The position numbers and the translations under genes are program-made. Shown in pieces: positions 1 to 6,588 of a stretch of 7,087 nt of DNA. The stretch's first letter is position 1. Each line of letters opens with the position of its first letter. Source of the DNA: Flavisolibacter sp. (GTDB lineage Bacteria > Bacteroidota > Bacteroidia > Chitinophagales > Chitinophagaceae); contig JAGIAB010000158.1 in the NCBI GenBank assembly GCA_017745135.1, forward strand, positions 1 to 7,087, in the 5' to 3' direction. Under the pieces are notes generated by a model. That model was not told the DNA's origin, made no database searches, and saw nothing but the letters and a program-made list of their open reading frames with translations.

Positions 1-1305
1 CCTGAGTGGATGCTGGAGTGGCGATTGAAAGCCTTCCGCCAATGGCAAAAAATGGAAGAGCCGCATTGGGCCAACCTTCACTATCCAAAAATCGATTACC
101 AGGATATCATTTATTATTCTGCTCCCAAACAAAAAGTAAATCCAAAAAGCCTGGATGAGATTGATCCCGAGTTAAGAAGAACTTTTGAAAAACTCGGAAT
201 TTCTCTGGATGAGCAAAAGCGTTTGTCCGGCGTTGCTGTTGATGCCGTGATTGACTCGATTTCTATTGCAACAACATTTAAAGAGCAATTGGCTGAGGTA
301 GGAATTATTTTCTGTTCGATCAGTGAGGCAATCCAGAATCATCCTGATCTGGTAAGAGAATATTTAAGCTCTGTTGTTCCAATTACCGATAATTATTTTG
401 CCGCATTAAACTCTGCTGTGTTCAGTGATGGTTCGTTTGTGTACATTCCAAAAGGCGTTCGTTGCCCGATGGAGTTGTCAACCTACTTCCGTATTAACGC
501 AGAGAATACAGGTCAGTTTGAAAGAACACTGATCATTGCGGACGAAGGCTCTTATGTAAGCTATCTCGAAGGTTGTACAGCACCCATGCGTGATGAAAAT
601 CAATTGCACGCAGCAGTAGTGGAACTGATTGCTTTGGATAATGCGGAAATAAAATATTCTACGGTTCAAAACTGGTATCCCGGCGATAAAGAAGGCAATG
701 GTGGTATTTACAATTTTGTAACGAAGAGAGGAATTTGCCGTGGCGTGAAGTCAAAAATTTCGTGGACGCAGGTAGAAACCGGCTCTGCCATTACATGGAA
801 ATATCCCAGTGTGATTTTGAAAGGCGATCATTCCATTGGTGAGTTTTATTCAGTGGCTGTTACCAATAACCATCAGCAAGCTGATACCGGAACGAAGATG
901 CAGCATCTTGGAAAGAATACAAGAAGCCGCATTGTGTCAAAAGGTATTTCTGCAGGCTTCAGTCAAAATAGTTATCGTGGTTTAGTGCATGTTGGAAAGA
1001 ATGCGAATGGCGCAAGAAATTTCTCTCAATGCGATTCCTTGTTGCTTGGGGATAAATGTGGTGCACATACTTTCCCATACATTGAAGTAAAAAACAACAC
1101 GGCTGTTGTTGAACACGAAGCAACCACTTCAAAAATTGGTGAAGACCAGATTTTCTATTGCAATCAAAGAGGTATTGATACCGAAACTGCAGTTGCATTG
1201 ATCATTAATGGTTTCGCTAAGGAAGTAATGAACCAATTGCCAATGGAATTTGCTGTGGAAGCACAAAAACTTTTGGCAATTAGCCTTGAAGGCAGCGTTG
1301 GATAA
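1..1305 (+). CDS. sufB: SufB, Fe-S cluster scaffold subunit of SufBC2D (5' end outside window)
   Basis: SufB is the cytoplasmic scaffold on which SufBC2D assembles Fe-S clusters; it receives persulfide sulfur from SufE. The reading frame is open from base 1: the codons before the first ATG at 10 read Pro-Glu-Trp and continue the family motif EPEWMLEWRLKA. That ATG is therefore internal, and roughly 40-60 N-terminal residues are missing. Counting from that ATG, the core beta-helix domain shows EGCTAP with Cys189 (codon 574), which corresponds to the sulfur-accepting Cys254 of E. coli by its spacing. SQCDS has Cys341 (codon 1030, E. coli Cys405), and EHE lies at 368-370 (E. coli 432-434); the 27-residue spacing between these two sites is identical in E. 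coli. The C-terminus, ending EGSVG, is typical of the family. It is the first visible gene of the suf operon, 47 bp before sufC. No damage is seen. Confidence 0.97.
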   Translation, partial: PEWMLEWRLKAFRQWQKMEEPHWANLHYPKIDYQDIIYYSAPKQKVNPKSLDEIDPELRRTFEKLGISLDEQKRLSGVAVDAVIDSISIATTFKEQLAEVGIIFCSISEAIQNHPDLVREYLSSVVPITDNYFAALNSAVFSDGSFVYIPKGVRCPMELSTYFRINAENTGQFERTLIIADEGSYVSYLEGCTAPMRDENQLHAAVVELIALDNAEIKYSTVQNWYPGDKEGNGGIYNFVTKRGICRGVKSKISWTQVETGSAITWKYPSVILKGDHSIGEFYSVAVTNNHQQADTGTKMQHLGKNTRSRIVSKGISAGFSQNSYRGLVHVGKNANGARNFSQCDSLLLGDKCGAHTFPYIEVKNNTAVVEHEATTSKIGEDQIFYCNQRGIDTETAVALIINGFAKEVMNQLPMEFAVEAQKLLAISLEGSVG

Positions 1306-1312
1306 GGCATCA

Positions 1313-1328
1313 ATCAATAATCAATAAT
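1313..1328 (+). repeat. Short AT-rich tandem repeat in the sufB-sufC spacer
   Basis: The 47-bp spacer between the sufB stop and the sufC ATG is almost pure A/T/C. It contains two tandem copies of the 7-mer ATCAATA plus further ATCAAT and ATCA variants up to about 1345. No Shine-Dalgarno-like purine tract precedes sufC, as is usual in Bacteroidota, where AT-rich leaders replace it. The repeat is probably a slippage product or an unstructured leader, with no clear function. Confidence 0.4.
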
Positions 1329-1352
1329 TAATCAATCATAATCACTCATAAA

Positions 1353-2111
1353 ATGCTTTCGATAAAAAATTTACAGGCAAGAATTGAAGAAAAACAAATT
1401 TTAAATGGAATTAATCTTGATATAAAGGCCGGGGAAGTGCATGCTATTATGGGACCAAACGGTTCCGGTAAAAGTACACTGGCTTCTGTGTTGGCTGGCC
1501 GTCCGGAGTATGAAGTAACCGGGGGAGCAGTTGAATTTTTGGGAAAAGATATTTTGGAATTGTCTCCGGAAGAAAGAGCAGGCGAAGGAATTTTTCTGGC
1601 ATTTCAATACCCTGTCGAAATTCCAGGACTGACTACCACCAACTTCATCAAAACAGCAGTGAACGAAGTAAGAAAATACCGTGGATTGGAACCGTATGAT
1701 GCTGTTCAGTTTTTAAAACTGATGAAAGAGAAAATGGCTTTGATGGAAATTAGCCAATCGCTTTTAAGCCGTTCGCTCAATGAAGGTTTTTCCGGTGGTG
1801 AGAAAAAAAGAAATGAAATTTTCCAAATGGCAATGTTGGAACCAAAGCTTGCCATTTTGGATGAAACCGATTCTGGTTTGGATATCGATGCTATTCGCAT
1901 TGTTGCAAATGGTGTAAATAAATTGCGTAATAAAGACAATGCTGTTTTAGTGGTGACGCACTATCAGCGTTTGCTCGATTATATCGTTCCCGATTTTGTG
2001 CATGTACTGTACAATGGCCGCATTGTAAAATCCGGAACAAAAGAGTTAGCTCTCGAACTCGAAGAAAGAGGATATGATTTCATTAAAAACGAAGTAGGAC
2101 AGGAAGCTTAA
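1353..2111 (+). CDS. sufC: SufC, ABC-type ATPase of the SUF complex
   Basis: SufC is a cytoplasmic ATPase that binds SufB and SufD; its ATP-driven dimerisation reshapes the scaffold during cluster assembly. The 252-residue protein has one complete ABC domain and no membrane segments. Walker A GPNGSGKST is at 34-42 (Lys40), the Q-loop Gln at 85, and the signature FSGGEKKR at 146-153. Walker B LAILDE is at 166-171 (catalytic Glu171), followed by TDSGLD, and the H-loop His is at 203. Lys40, Gln85, Lys152, Glu171, Asp173 and His203 carry the same numbers as in E. coli SufC, so there are no net indels. FSGGEKKRNE in place of LSGGQ-type signatures separates SufC from transporter ATPases. The stop is only 9 bp before sufD, which argues for co-transcription. 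Confidence 0.98.
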   Translation: MLSIKNLQARIEEKQILNGINLDIKAGEVHAIMGPNGSGKSTLASVLAGRPEYEVTGGAVEFLGKDILELSPEERAGEGIFLAFQYPVEIPGLTTTNFIKTAVNEVRKYRGLEPYDAVQFLKLMKEKMALMEISQSLLSRSLNEGFSGGEKKRNEIFQMAMLEPKLAILDETDSGLDIDAIRIVANGVNKLRNKDNAVLVVTHYQRLLDYIVPDFVHVLYNGRIVKSGTKELALELEERGYDFIKNEVGQEA

Positions 2112-2120
2112 TTAAAGAAC

Positions 2121-3431
2121 ATGAACACAATCGAAACAATAAAAGAAAGATATCAGCAGTTGCAATCGAATAATGGAAGCAGTGCATTGACGCCGATTGA
2201 ACAAAATGCTTTTAACTCGTTCACTACATTGGGCATTCCCACTGTAAAACACGAAGAATGGAAGTACACCCGCATCAGCAGTGTGTTCAATAAGGAGTAT
2301 GCTTTTAATCCTGAAAATCTTTCTTCTTCTATTTCTCAAACGGATTTGGATTCCATTCGGTTCCCCGGTTACGAGGAAGCGAATGAACTGGTTTTTATAA
2401 ATGGATTGTATTCCCCCCAACTTTCAGTCATTCGTTCTGAAAACCTTACCGTAATTTCTTTAGAAGAAGCAACAAGGAATGAACACCGTGAATTGGTATT
2501 ACAGCATTTGGGTCATAGCAGCAAATACATAAAAGATGGATTGAACGCTTTGAGTACAGCCTTTGCGGCTGAAGGCGTTTTCATTCATGTGAACAAGGGA
2601 GATATTGTTGAGCATCCGGTTTACATCTATAATATTGTTGACGCAAGAACTGCAAACGTTTTGTCGCAACCGAGAATGCTGATTTACGTTGCTCAAAATG
2701 CGCAGGTGATTTTTGCGGAGACCTATGCCACCTTCGGTGCGGCTGAAAGCTTTATTAACCAGGTGACAGAGATCGTAGTTGAAAAAGATGCTTTGCTTGA
2801 GTTCTACAGAATTCAAAACGATGCAGCACATGCCAACCAGGTAAATACAACTCACATCCGCCAGATTGGAAAGAGTTTGGTGAATACCGTTACCGTTTCA
2901 TTGGATGGTGGAATTGTTCGCAACAATTTGAACATTGCAATGGAAGCCGAATACGCAGAGTCCCATTTCTATGGTTTGTATTTCTTAAAGGGCAATACGC
3001 ATGTCGACAATCATACGGTAGTTGATAACGTAAAGCCTCACTGTGAAAGCAACGAATTATACAAGGGTGTTGTTGATGACAGTTCAACCGCTGTATTTAA
3101 CGGGAAGATCTTTGTACAGAAGGATGCGCAAAAAACCAATGCGTACCAATCCAACAAAAATCTTTTGCTTTCAGAAGATGCTGCTGTCAACACAAAGCCC
3201 CAGTTGGAAATTTTTGCTGATGATGTAAAATGTTCTCACGGTTGTACGGTTGGCCAGTTAGATGAAGAAGCATTCTTCTACCTGCGTTCAAGAGGTGTTA
3301 GCGAAAGGACTGCAAAGTCTTTATTGATCCATGCTTTCGCTATTGATATTCTCGAACACATCAAGCCTGAAAAGGTTCGTGAGTATGTTGACCAGTTAAT
3401 TTCCGAGAGATTGGGAGTAGAAGTAGGTTAA
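2121..3431 (+). CDS. sufD: SufD, scaffold partner in SufBC2D
   Basis: SufD is a paralogue of SufB. It pairs with SufB and one SufC, and is needed for iron entry and cluster formation. The 436-residue length is normal. A variable helical N-terminal part (about 1-110, including the conserved HEEWKYT near 47-53) is followed by a beta-helix core and a helical C-terminal domain. The C-terminal motif VKCSHGCTVG gives Cys371 (codon 3231) and His373, matching Cys358 and His360 of E. coli SufD, residues implicated at the SufB-SufD interface. An extra Cys375 follows where E. coli has, from memory, alanine. The conserved tail (LRSRGVSERTAKSLL, then LIHAFA) is present. It lies 9 bp after sufC and 10 bp before sufS. 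The start is ATG at 2121 with an AT-rich leader. Confidence 0.96.
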   Translation: MNTIETIKERYQQLQSNNGSSALTPIEQNAFNSFTTLGIPTVKHEEWKYTRISSVFNKEYAFNPENLSSSISQTDLDSIRFPGYEEANELVFINGLYSPQLSVIRSENLTVISLEEATRNEHRELVLQHLGHSSKYIKDGLNALSTAFAAEGVFIHVNKGDIVEHPVYIYNIVDARTANVLSQPRMLIYVAQNAQVIFAETYATFGAAESFINQVTEIVVEKDALLEFYRIQNDAAHANQVNTTHIRQIGKSLVNTVTVSLDGGIVRNNLNIAMEAEYAESHFYGLYFLKGNTHVDNHTVVDNVKPHCESNELYKGVVDDSSTAVFNGKIFVQKDAQKTNAYQSNKNLLLSEDAAVNTKPQLEIFADDVKCSHGCTVGQLDEEAFFYLRSRGVSERTAKSLLIHAFAIDILEHIKPEKVREYVDQLISERLGVEVG

Positions 3432-3441
3432 TACATAGATC

Positions 3442-4686
3442 ATGATTGAAACAATTGACATAAAAAAAGCTTACGATGTTGTTGCAGTACGCAGGCAGTT
3501 TCCTGCGCTCAGGCGGGAAGTAAAAGGTAAGCCACTGGTTTATTTTGACAATGCCGCCACAACACAAAAGCCTCAGGCCGTAATTGATGCTTTGGTGAAT
3601 TATTATAGCAATTACAATGCAAACATTCACCGCGGCATTCATACTTTAGCTGAAGAAGCCACTGCTGCATTTGAAGCAACGAGAGACACAGCACAACAAT
3701 TCATTAATGCTGAAACCCGTGAACAAATCATTTTTACCGGAGGAACAACTGAAGGCATTAACCTTGTTGCACAAACCTGGGGAAGACAAAATATAAAAGA
3801 GGGAGATGAGATCATTATCTCCAATATGGAACACCATTCCAATATTGTTCCCTGGTATATTGTAGCACAGGAAAAAGGCGCCATCATTAAAGTCATTCCC
3901 ATTAATGAGAATGGCGAGTTGCTGATGGATGAATTTGAAAAATTGCTTTCTGAAAAAACAAAGCTGGTTTCCATCGTTCATGTATCAAATGCATTGGGGA
4001 CGATCAATCCTGTAAAAACAATCATTGAAAAGGCACATAAAGTTGGTGCGGTTGTTTTAGTGGATGGTGCTCAATCATCGGTTCACCTGGATATTGATGT
4101 GCAGGATATGGATACAGACTTCTTTGTTTTCTCTTCTCATAAAGTTTATGGTCCAACTGGTGTTGGTGTTTTGTATGGAAAGAAACATTTACTGGAATCC
4201 ATGCCTCCGTACCAGGGTGGTGGTGAAATGATCAAAGAAGTTTATTTCGATAATGTTACTTACAACGATCTTCCATACAAATACGAAGCTGGTACACCAA
4301 ACATTGCGGACACAGTAGCTTTTAAGGCTGCCCTGGATTTTACAAAAGGAATTGGTAAGGACGCTATCCGCAATCATGAAAATGAATTGCTTCAATATGC
4401 AACAGAGCAATTGGAAGGAATTGATGGATTGAAAATTATTGGTAAGGCAAAGAACAAGATCAGCGTTATTTCATTTATAATTGATCATGTACATCCGCAA
4501 GATCTGGGAATTCTGTTAGACAATCGTGGTGTTGCTGTTCGAACAGGGCATCACTGTGCACAACCCCTGATGGATTGCTATCGCATCCCTGGAACCACAA
4601 GAGCATCCTTTGCGATGTACAATACCAAAGAAGAAATTGATGCGCTGATAGCAGGTTTAAATAAAGCAATTAAAATGTTACGATAA
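3442..4686 (+). CDS. sufS: SufS, cysteine desulfurase (class V aminotransferase fold)
   Basis: SufS is a PLP enzyme that converts L-cysteine to L-alanine and leaves a persulfide on its active-site cysteine, which passes to SufE. It has 414 residues against 406 in E. coli, with every marker offset by 8: His131 (in MEHHSN, stacking on PLP), Asp208 and Gln211 (in DGAQSS), Schiff-base Lys234 (in SSHKVYGPTG, codon 4141) and catalytic Cys372 (in RTGHHCAQPL, codon 4555). The RxGHHCAQP loop marks the group II SufS/CsdA type rather than IscS/NifS. The N-terminus (RRQFPALRREVKGKPLVYFDNAATTQKP) is typical. It lies 10 bp after sufD and 43 bp before sufE, and that gap holds a hairpin. All catalytic residues are intact. 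Confidence 0.98.
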   Translation: MIETIDIKKAYDVVAVRRQFPALRREVKGKPLVYFDNAATTQKPQAVIDALVNYYSNYNANIHRGIHTLAEEATAAFEATRDTAQQFINAETREQIIFTGGTTEGINLVAQTWGRQNIKEGDEIIISNMEHHSNIVPWYIVAQEKGAIIKVIPINENGELLMDEFEKLLSEKTKLVSIVHVSNALGTINPVKTIIEKAHKVGAVVLVDGAQSSVHLDIDVQDMDTDFFVFSSHKVYGPTGVGVLYGKKHLLESMPPYQGGGEMIKEVYFDNVTYNDLPYKYEAGTPNIADTVAFKAALDFTKGIGKDAIRNHENELLQYATEQLEGIDGLKIIGKAKNKISVISFIIDHVHPQDLGILLDNRGVAVRTGHHCAQPLMDCYRIPGTTRASFAMYNTKEEIDALIAGLNKAIKMLR

Positions 4687-4692
4687 ACTCAT

Positions 4693-4717
4693 CCCTTTTT
4701 CATCTTGATGAAGAGGG
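4693..4717 (+). other. Intercistronic hairpin between sufS and sufE
   Basis: A perfect 14-bp palindrome, TTCATCTTGATGAA (4699-4712), is extended outward by a T-G pair, a T-A pair, a bulged T and three C-G pairs (4693-4695 with 4715-4717). The result is an RNA hairpin of about 11 pairs filling the centre of the 43-bp gap. There is no downstream T-run, so it is a poor intrinsic terminator. A transcript-processing or 3'-end-stabilising role, or a weak attenuator lowering sufE relative to sufS, is more likely. The palindrome could also be a protein-binding site. The structure is seen directly; the role is inferred. Confidence 0.55.
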
Positions 4718-4729
4718 CAGGCTGAAGTT

Positions 4730-5176
4730 ATGAATGAACATAAATCTATAGAAGAGATAGAACAGGAGATCATCGAAGAGTTTTCGTTGTTCGATAGCTG
4801 GGACGATAAGTACGAATACATCATCGATCTTGGAAAGAAATTGCCGCCTTTAGATGATCAGTACAAAAAAGATGAGAATAAGGTAAAAGGTTGCCAGTCG
4901 ACCGTATGGCTGGTGGCTGATGATAAAGACGGAAGGATTTACTACAAAGCGGAAAGTGATGCAGTCATTGTAAAAGGTTTGATCAGCATGTTGATCCGTG
5001 TATTATCAGGACAAACACCTGATGATATTATAAACGCAAAACTGGATTTTATAAAAGAGATTGGTATGATGAGCCACCTGGCACAAACCAGATCAAACGG
5101 GTTGCTGGCAATGGTAAAGCAAATGAAGAACTACGCGTTGGCATTTAAGGTTAAGCAGGAAACTGCGAGCAAATAA
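4730..5176 (+). CDS. sufE: SufE, persulfide acceptor and SufS activator
   Basis: SufE is a small cytoplasmic protein that takes the persulfide from SufS, stimulates its desulfurase activity and hands the sulfur to SufB. It has 148 residues against about 138 in E. coli. The N-terminal helix is acidic (IEEIEQEIIEEF), followed by the family pattern W-D-K-Y-E-Y-I-I-D-L-G-K-K-L-P. The acceptor is Cys55 in the motif VKGCQSTVW (E. coli Cys51). LISMLIRVLSGQTPDDI (about 84-100) and the C-terminal TRSNGLLAM region are typical. SufU-type zinc ligands are absent, so this is a SufE-dependent system. The stop lies 12 bp before the DUF59 gene. Confidence 0.96.
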   Translation: MNEHKSIEEIEQEIIEEFSLFDSWDDKYEYIIDLGKKLPPLDDQYKKDENKVKGCQSTVWLVADDKDGRIYYKAESDAVIVKGLISMLIRVLSGQTPDDIINAKLDFIKEIGMMSHLAQTRSNGLLAMVKQMKNYALAFKVKQETASK

Positions 5177-5188
5177 TCATTACTCATT

Positions 5189-5503
5189 ATGATGGACACA
5201 GACGTTTTAAGAGATAAGGTAATTGGCATCATAAAAAGTATTTATGATCCGGAGATCCCGGTTAATATTTATGATCTTGGGCTGATCTATCGTGTTGATG
5301 TTCTGCCTATCAATAATGTGCAGATCACTATGACGCTGACAGCGCCAAGTTGTCCGGCTGCGCAATCATTGCCTGTGGAAGTGGATCAAAAGGTAAGGGC
5401 GATCGAAGGCGTGAACGATGTACACGTGCAGGTAACCTGGGATCCACCATGGGACAAAAGTATGATGTCGGAGGAAGCACAACTGGAATTGGGTTGGCTG
5501 TGA
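5189..5503 (+). CDS. sufT: DUF59/MIP18-family SUF-associated protein (SufT-like)
   Basis: This 104-residue single-domain protein belongs to the DUF59 (MIP18/PaaD) family, whose SUF-linked members help mature Fe-S proteins; the biochemical role is less settled than for the other suf genes. Visible motifs are YDPEIPVNIYDLGLIY (19-34), the beta-strand motif QITMTLTAPSCP with conserved Cys55, and the C-terminal VTWDPPWDKSMMSEEAQLELG. The WDPPW...MSEEA ending is typical of the SUF-associated branch. Two ATG codons are adjacent (5189 and 5192) and either may be used. It is the last suf gene in tight array. Its stop (5501-5503) abuts the start of a 7-bp repeat array. The symbol is the common name for this group and less certain than those of its neighbours. 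Confidence 0.88.
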   Translation: MMDTDVLRDKVIGIIKSIYDPEIPVNIYDLGLIYRVDVLPINNVQITMTLTAPSCPAAQSLPVEVDQKVRAIEGVNDVHVQVTWDPPWDKSMMSEEAQLELGWL

Positions 5504-5514
5504 GAACGAGGCAA

Positions 5515-5542
5515 GTGAAACGATAAACGTGAGATGTGAAAA
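5515..5542 (+). repeat. Left heptad array, consensus GTGAAAC
   Basis: Four 7-bp units lie in register: GTGAAAC, GATAAAC, GTGAGAT, GTGAAAA. A degenerate GTGAGAAC at 5500-5507 overlaps the sufT-like stop codon, so the array may begin there. The first three units pair with the right array on the opposite strand. A GTG codon at 5529 inside the array could open the downstream gene's frame, but the protein family starts later. Confidence 0.65.
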
Positions 5543-5570
5543 ACAAAAGTCAGCAAAATTGAATGACCAT

Positions 5571-5921
5571 ATGTTTTTACAACTAAATCACAAATCATTG
5601 AATGTTTATCAGGCTGCAAGAGAATTGGCAATGGAAGTTTATAAAGTTTCGAAGTTATTACCTGTAGAAGAGAAGTTTAATATGCTTCCCCAAATGAGAA
5701 GGGCTGCATTGTCAGTGAAGTTAAACCTTGCTGAAGGTTCTAGCCGGAAATCAGAAACGGAAAGAAAAAGGTTTTACGAAATCTCAAGAGGGTCGGTTGT
5801 AGAAATAGATGCGGTATTAGAGACTGCAGTGGACGTCGGATTTTTAAAAAAGGAAGAGCTAAACGTAGTTGGCGACAAGTTGAATAAGTGTTTTGCAATG
5901 TTGTCGAATATGTTGAATTGA
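5571..5921 (+). CDS. S23 / four-helix-bundle protein (23S rRNA intervening-sequence protein family)
   Basis: This 116-residue, probably all-helical protein belongs to the small four-helix-bundle family first seen in 23S rRNA intervening sequences and related to the Avd protein of diversity-generating retroelements. No catalytic activity is known; family members form basic oligomers thought to bind nucleic acid. Family signatures are the N-terminal SLNVYQAARELA, LPQMRRAALSV (39-49), NLAEGSSRKS (52-61) and the central RGSVVEIDAVLETA (73-86). I chose the ATG at 5571; the frame is open to a GTG at 5529, but those extra 14 residues lie partly in repeat DNA and lack family similarity. Arginine codons are AGA, AGG or CGG only, with no CGT or CGC, unlike sufS, which mixes all types. 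This hints at transfer. It is flanked by inverted heptad arrays. Confidence 0.85.
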   Translation: MFLQLNHKSLNVYQAARELAMEVYKVSKLLPVEEKFNMLPQMRRAALSVKLNLAEGSSRKSETERKRFYEISRGSVVEIDAVLETAVDVGFLKKEELNVVGDKLNKCFAMLSNMLN

Positions 5922-5922
5922 G

Positions 5923-5947
5923 GAAACGATTTGACGTTTATCGTTTC
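5923..5947 (+). repeat. Local hairpin after the S23-family gene
   Basis: GAAACGAT (5923-5930) pairs perfectly with ATCGTTTC (5940-5947) around a 9-nt loop, starting 2 bp after the stop codon. Its right arm overlaps the right heptad array, so it competes with the long-range pairing to the left array. There is no T-run after the stem, so a classical intrinsic terminator is unlikely. Some reduction of read-through into the Rrf2 gene is possible. Confidence 0.5.
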
Positions 5948-5956
5948 ACGTTTCAC
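5929..5956 (-). repeat. Right heptad array (inverted copy)
   Basis: Read on the minus strand, the units are GTGAAAC, GTGAAAC, GATAAAC, GTCAAAT, in exact 7-bp register. The last three correspond unit by unit to GTGAAAC, GATAAAC, GTGAGAT of the left array; the outermost GTGAAAC is an extra copy. The array lies in the 61-bp gap before the Rrf2-family gene and could overlap that gene's promoter; I see no convincing TAnnTTTG element there. Confidence 0.65.
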
Positions 5957-5982
5957 TCAGAATAAAAGAAAATTGTAGTTAA

Positions 5983-6462
5983 ATGAAAATCACCTCACAG
6001 GAAGAATATGGTTTGCGTTTGTTGATACGCATTGCTGCTTGTAAGGACAAGGAGGGGATGAGCATTCCTCAATTGAGTGAGGCCGAAGGGTTAAGTCCGC
6101 ATTACGTTGCAAAGCTTACACGTATTCTGCGGATGTCGGGTTTTTTGAACAGCACTCCGGGCAACAAGGGAGGTTATGTTTTGTCAATGCCCGCAAATCA
6201 AATTATCATCAACAAAGTTTTGAAAGCTCTCGGTGGTCCTTTGTATGACACTGAATTTTGTGAGTCTCATGTTGGTGTTTTAAAACTATGCACGCATTCC
6301 GTAGATTGTTCCTCACGTTCACTTTGGCAAATGATACAATTTACTCTCGACAGGTTGCTTGATAAGGTTACACTCCACGACCTTGTAAATCCGGAAAAAA
6401 CTTCTGCCAGTATTCTTGAGCAATTGCTGGATGTTAATGGAGAAGAATTGGCGAAGAATTGA
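5983..6462 (+). CDS. Rrf2/IscR-family transcriptional regulator, probable Fe-S sensor
   Basis: This 159-residue regulator has the Rrf2 layout. An N-terminal winged helix-turn-helix (recognition region about 27-52, SIPQLSEAEGLSPHYVAKLT) is followed by a wing (GNKGGYVLSMP, 60-70), a linker and dimerisation helix (about 110-130), and a cysteine-bearing loop. Cys93, Cys103 and Cys109 form C-X9-C-X5-C followed by RSLW. In IscR the spacing is C-X5-C-X5-C, so the set can plausibly hold a [2Fe-2S] cluster but with a longer first loop; His96 and His105 are possible extra ligands. Such proteins repress or activate suf/isc genes according to cluster status. Its position on the same strand just after the suf genes suggests control of that operon, which is inference. 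The start ATG follows an AT-rich leader, and the length is normal for the family. Confidence 0.92.
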   Translation: MKITSQEEYGLRLLIRIAACKDKEGMSIPQLSEAEGLSPHYVAKLTRILRMSGFLNSTPGNKGGYVLSMPANQIIINKVLKALGGPLYDTEFCESHVGVLKLCTHSVDCSSRSLWQMIQFTLDRLLDKVTLHDLVNPEKTSASILEQLLDVNGEELAKN

Positions 6463-6588
6463 TTATTGATTTTTATGAGCCAATCTGTATTGCTACTATT
6501 TGACTTTACTTGCGTCGCACTCTTGTACGTCCTTATTACTTATCATCAAATCACAAACAGTCTTTACAAGTTTCAAAGATTCACTACA
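6463..6588. other. Intergenic DNA after the regulator, no gene seen
   Basis: This stretch of 126 bp is AT-rich. Short open frames run through it on both strands but have no recognisable family and extend into repeat DNA downstream. No intrinsic terminator with a stable stem and T-run follows the regulator. A 10-mer, TGTACGTCCT (6524-6533), recurs at 6830-6839 inside the acyltransferase remnant. Confidence 0.5.

Larger units (their letters stand above)
5515..5956. mobile_element. Candidate S23-type insert bounded by inverted heptad repeats
   Basis: A 442-bp unit contains one small gene (5571-5921) and has inverted repeat arrays at its ends. Positions 5515-5535 and the reverse complement of 5929-5949 agree at 19 of 21 positions, the outer 16 without mismatch. 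The unit separates the suf genes from the Rrf2 regulator gene. I see no target-site duplication and no transposase, so mobility is an inference. Intervening sequences in 23S rRNA of spirochaetes and others have the same plan (an S23-family gene between complementary ends), which supports the idea. The exact outer limits are uncertain. Confidence 0.45.

Noticed and set aside
10..12. ATG at 10 as the true sufB start
   Set aside because: The codons before it continue the conserved PEWMLEWR motif, and a start here would leave SufB about 50 residues short.
3043..3228. Plus-strand frame inside sufD
   Set aside because: It is out of frame within a well-supported gene and has no independent evidence.
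5529..5570. GTG start extending the S23-family protein by 14 residues
   Set aside because: The extra codons lie partly in the 7-bp repeat array and do not resemble the family's N-terminus; the ATG at 5571 gives the usual length.
5515..5956. CRISPR-like array from the heptad repeats
   Set aside because: Units are 7 bp with no spacers and the two arrays are inverted around a gene.
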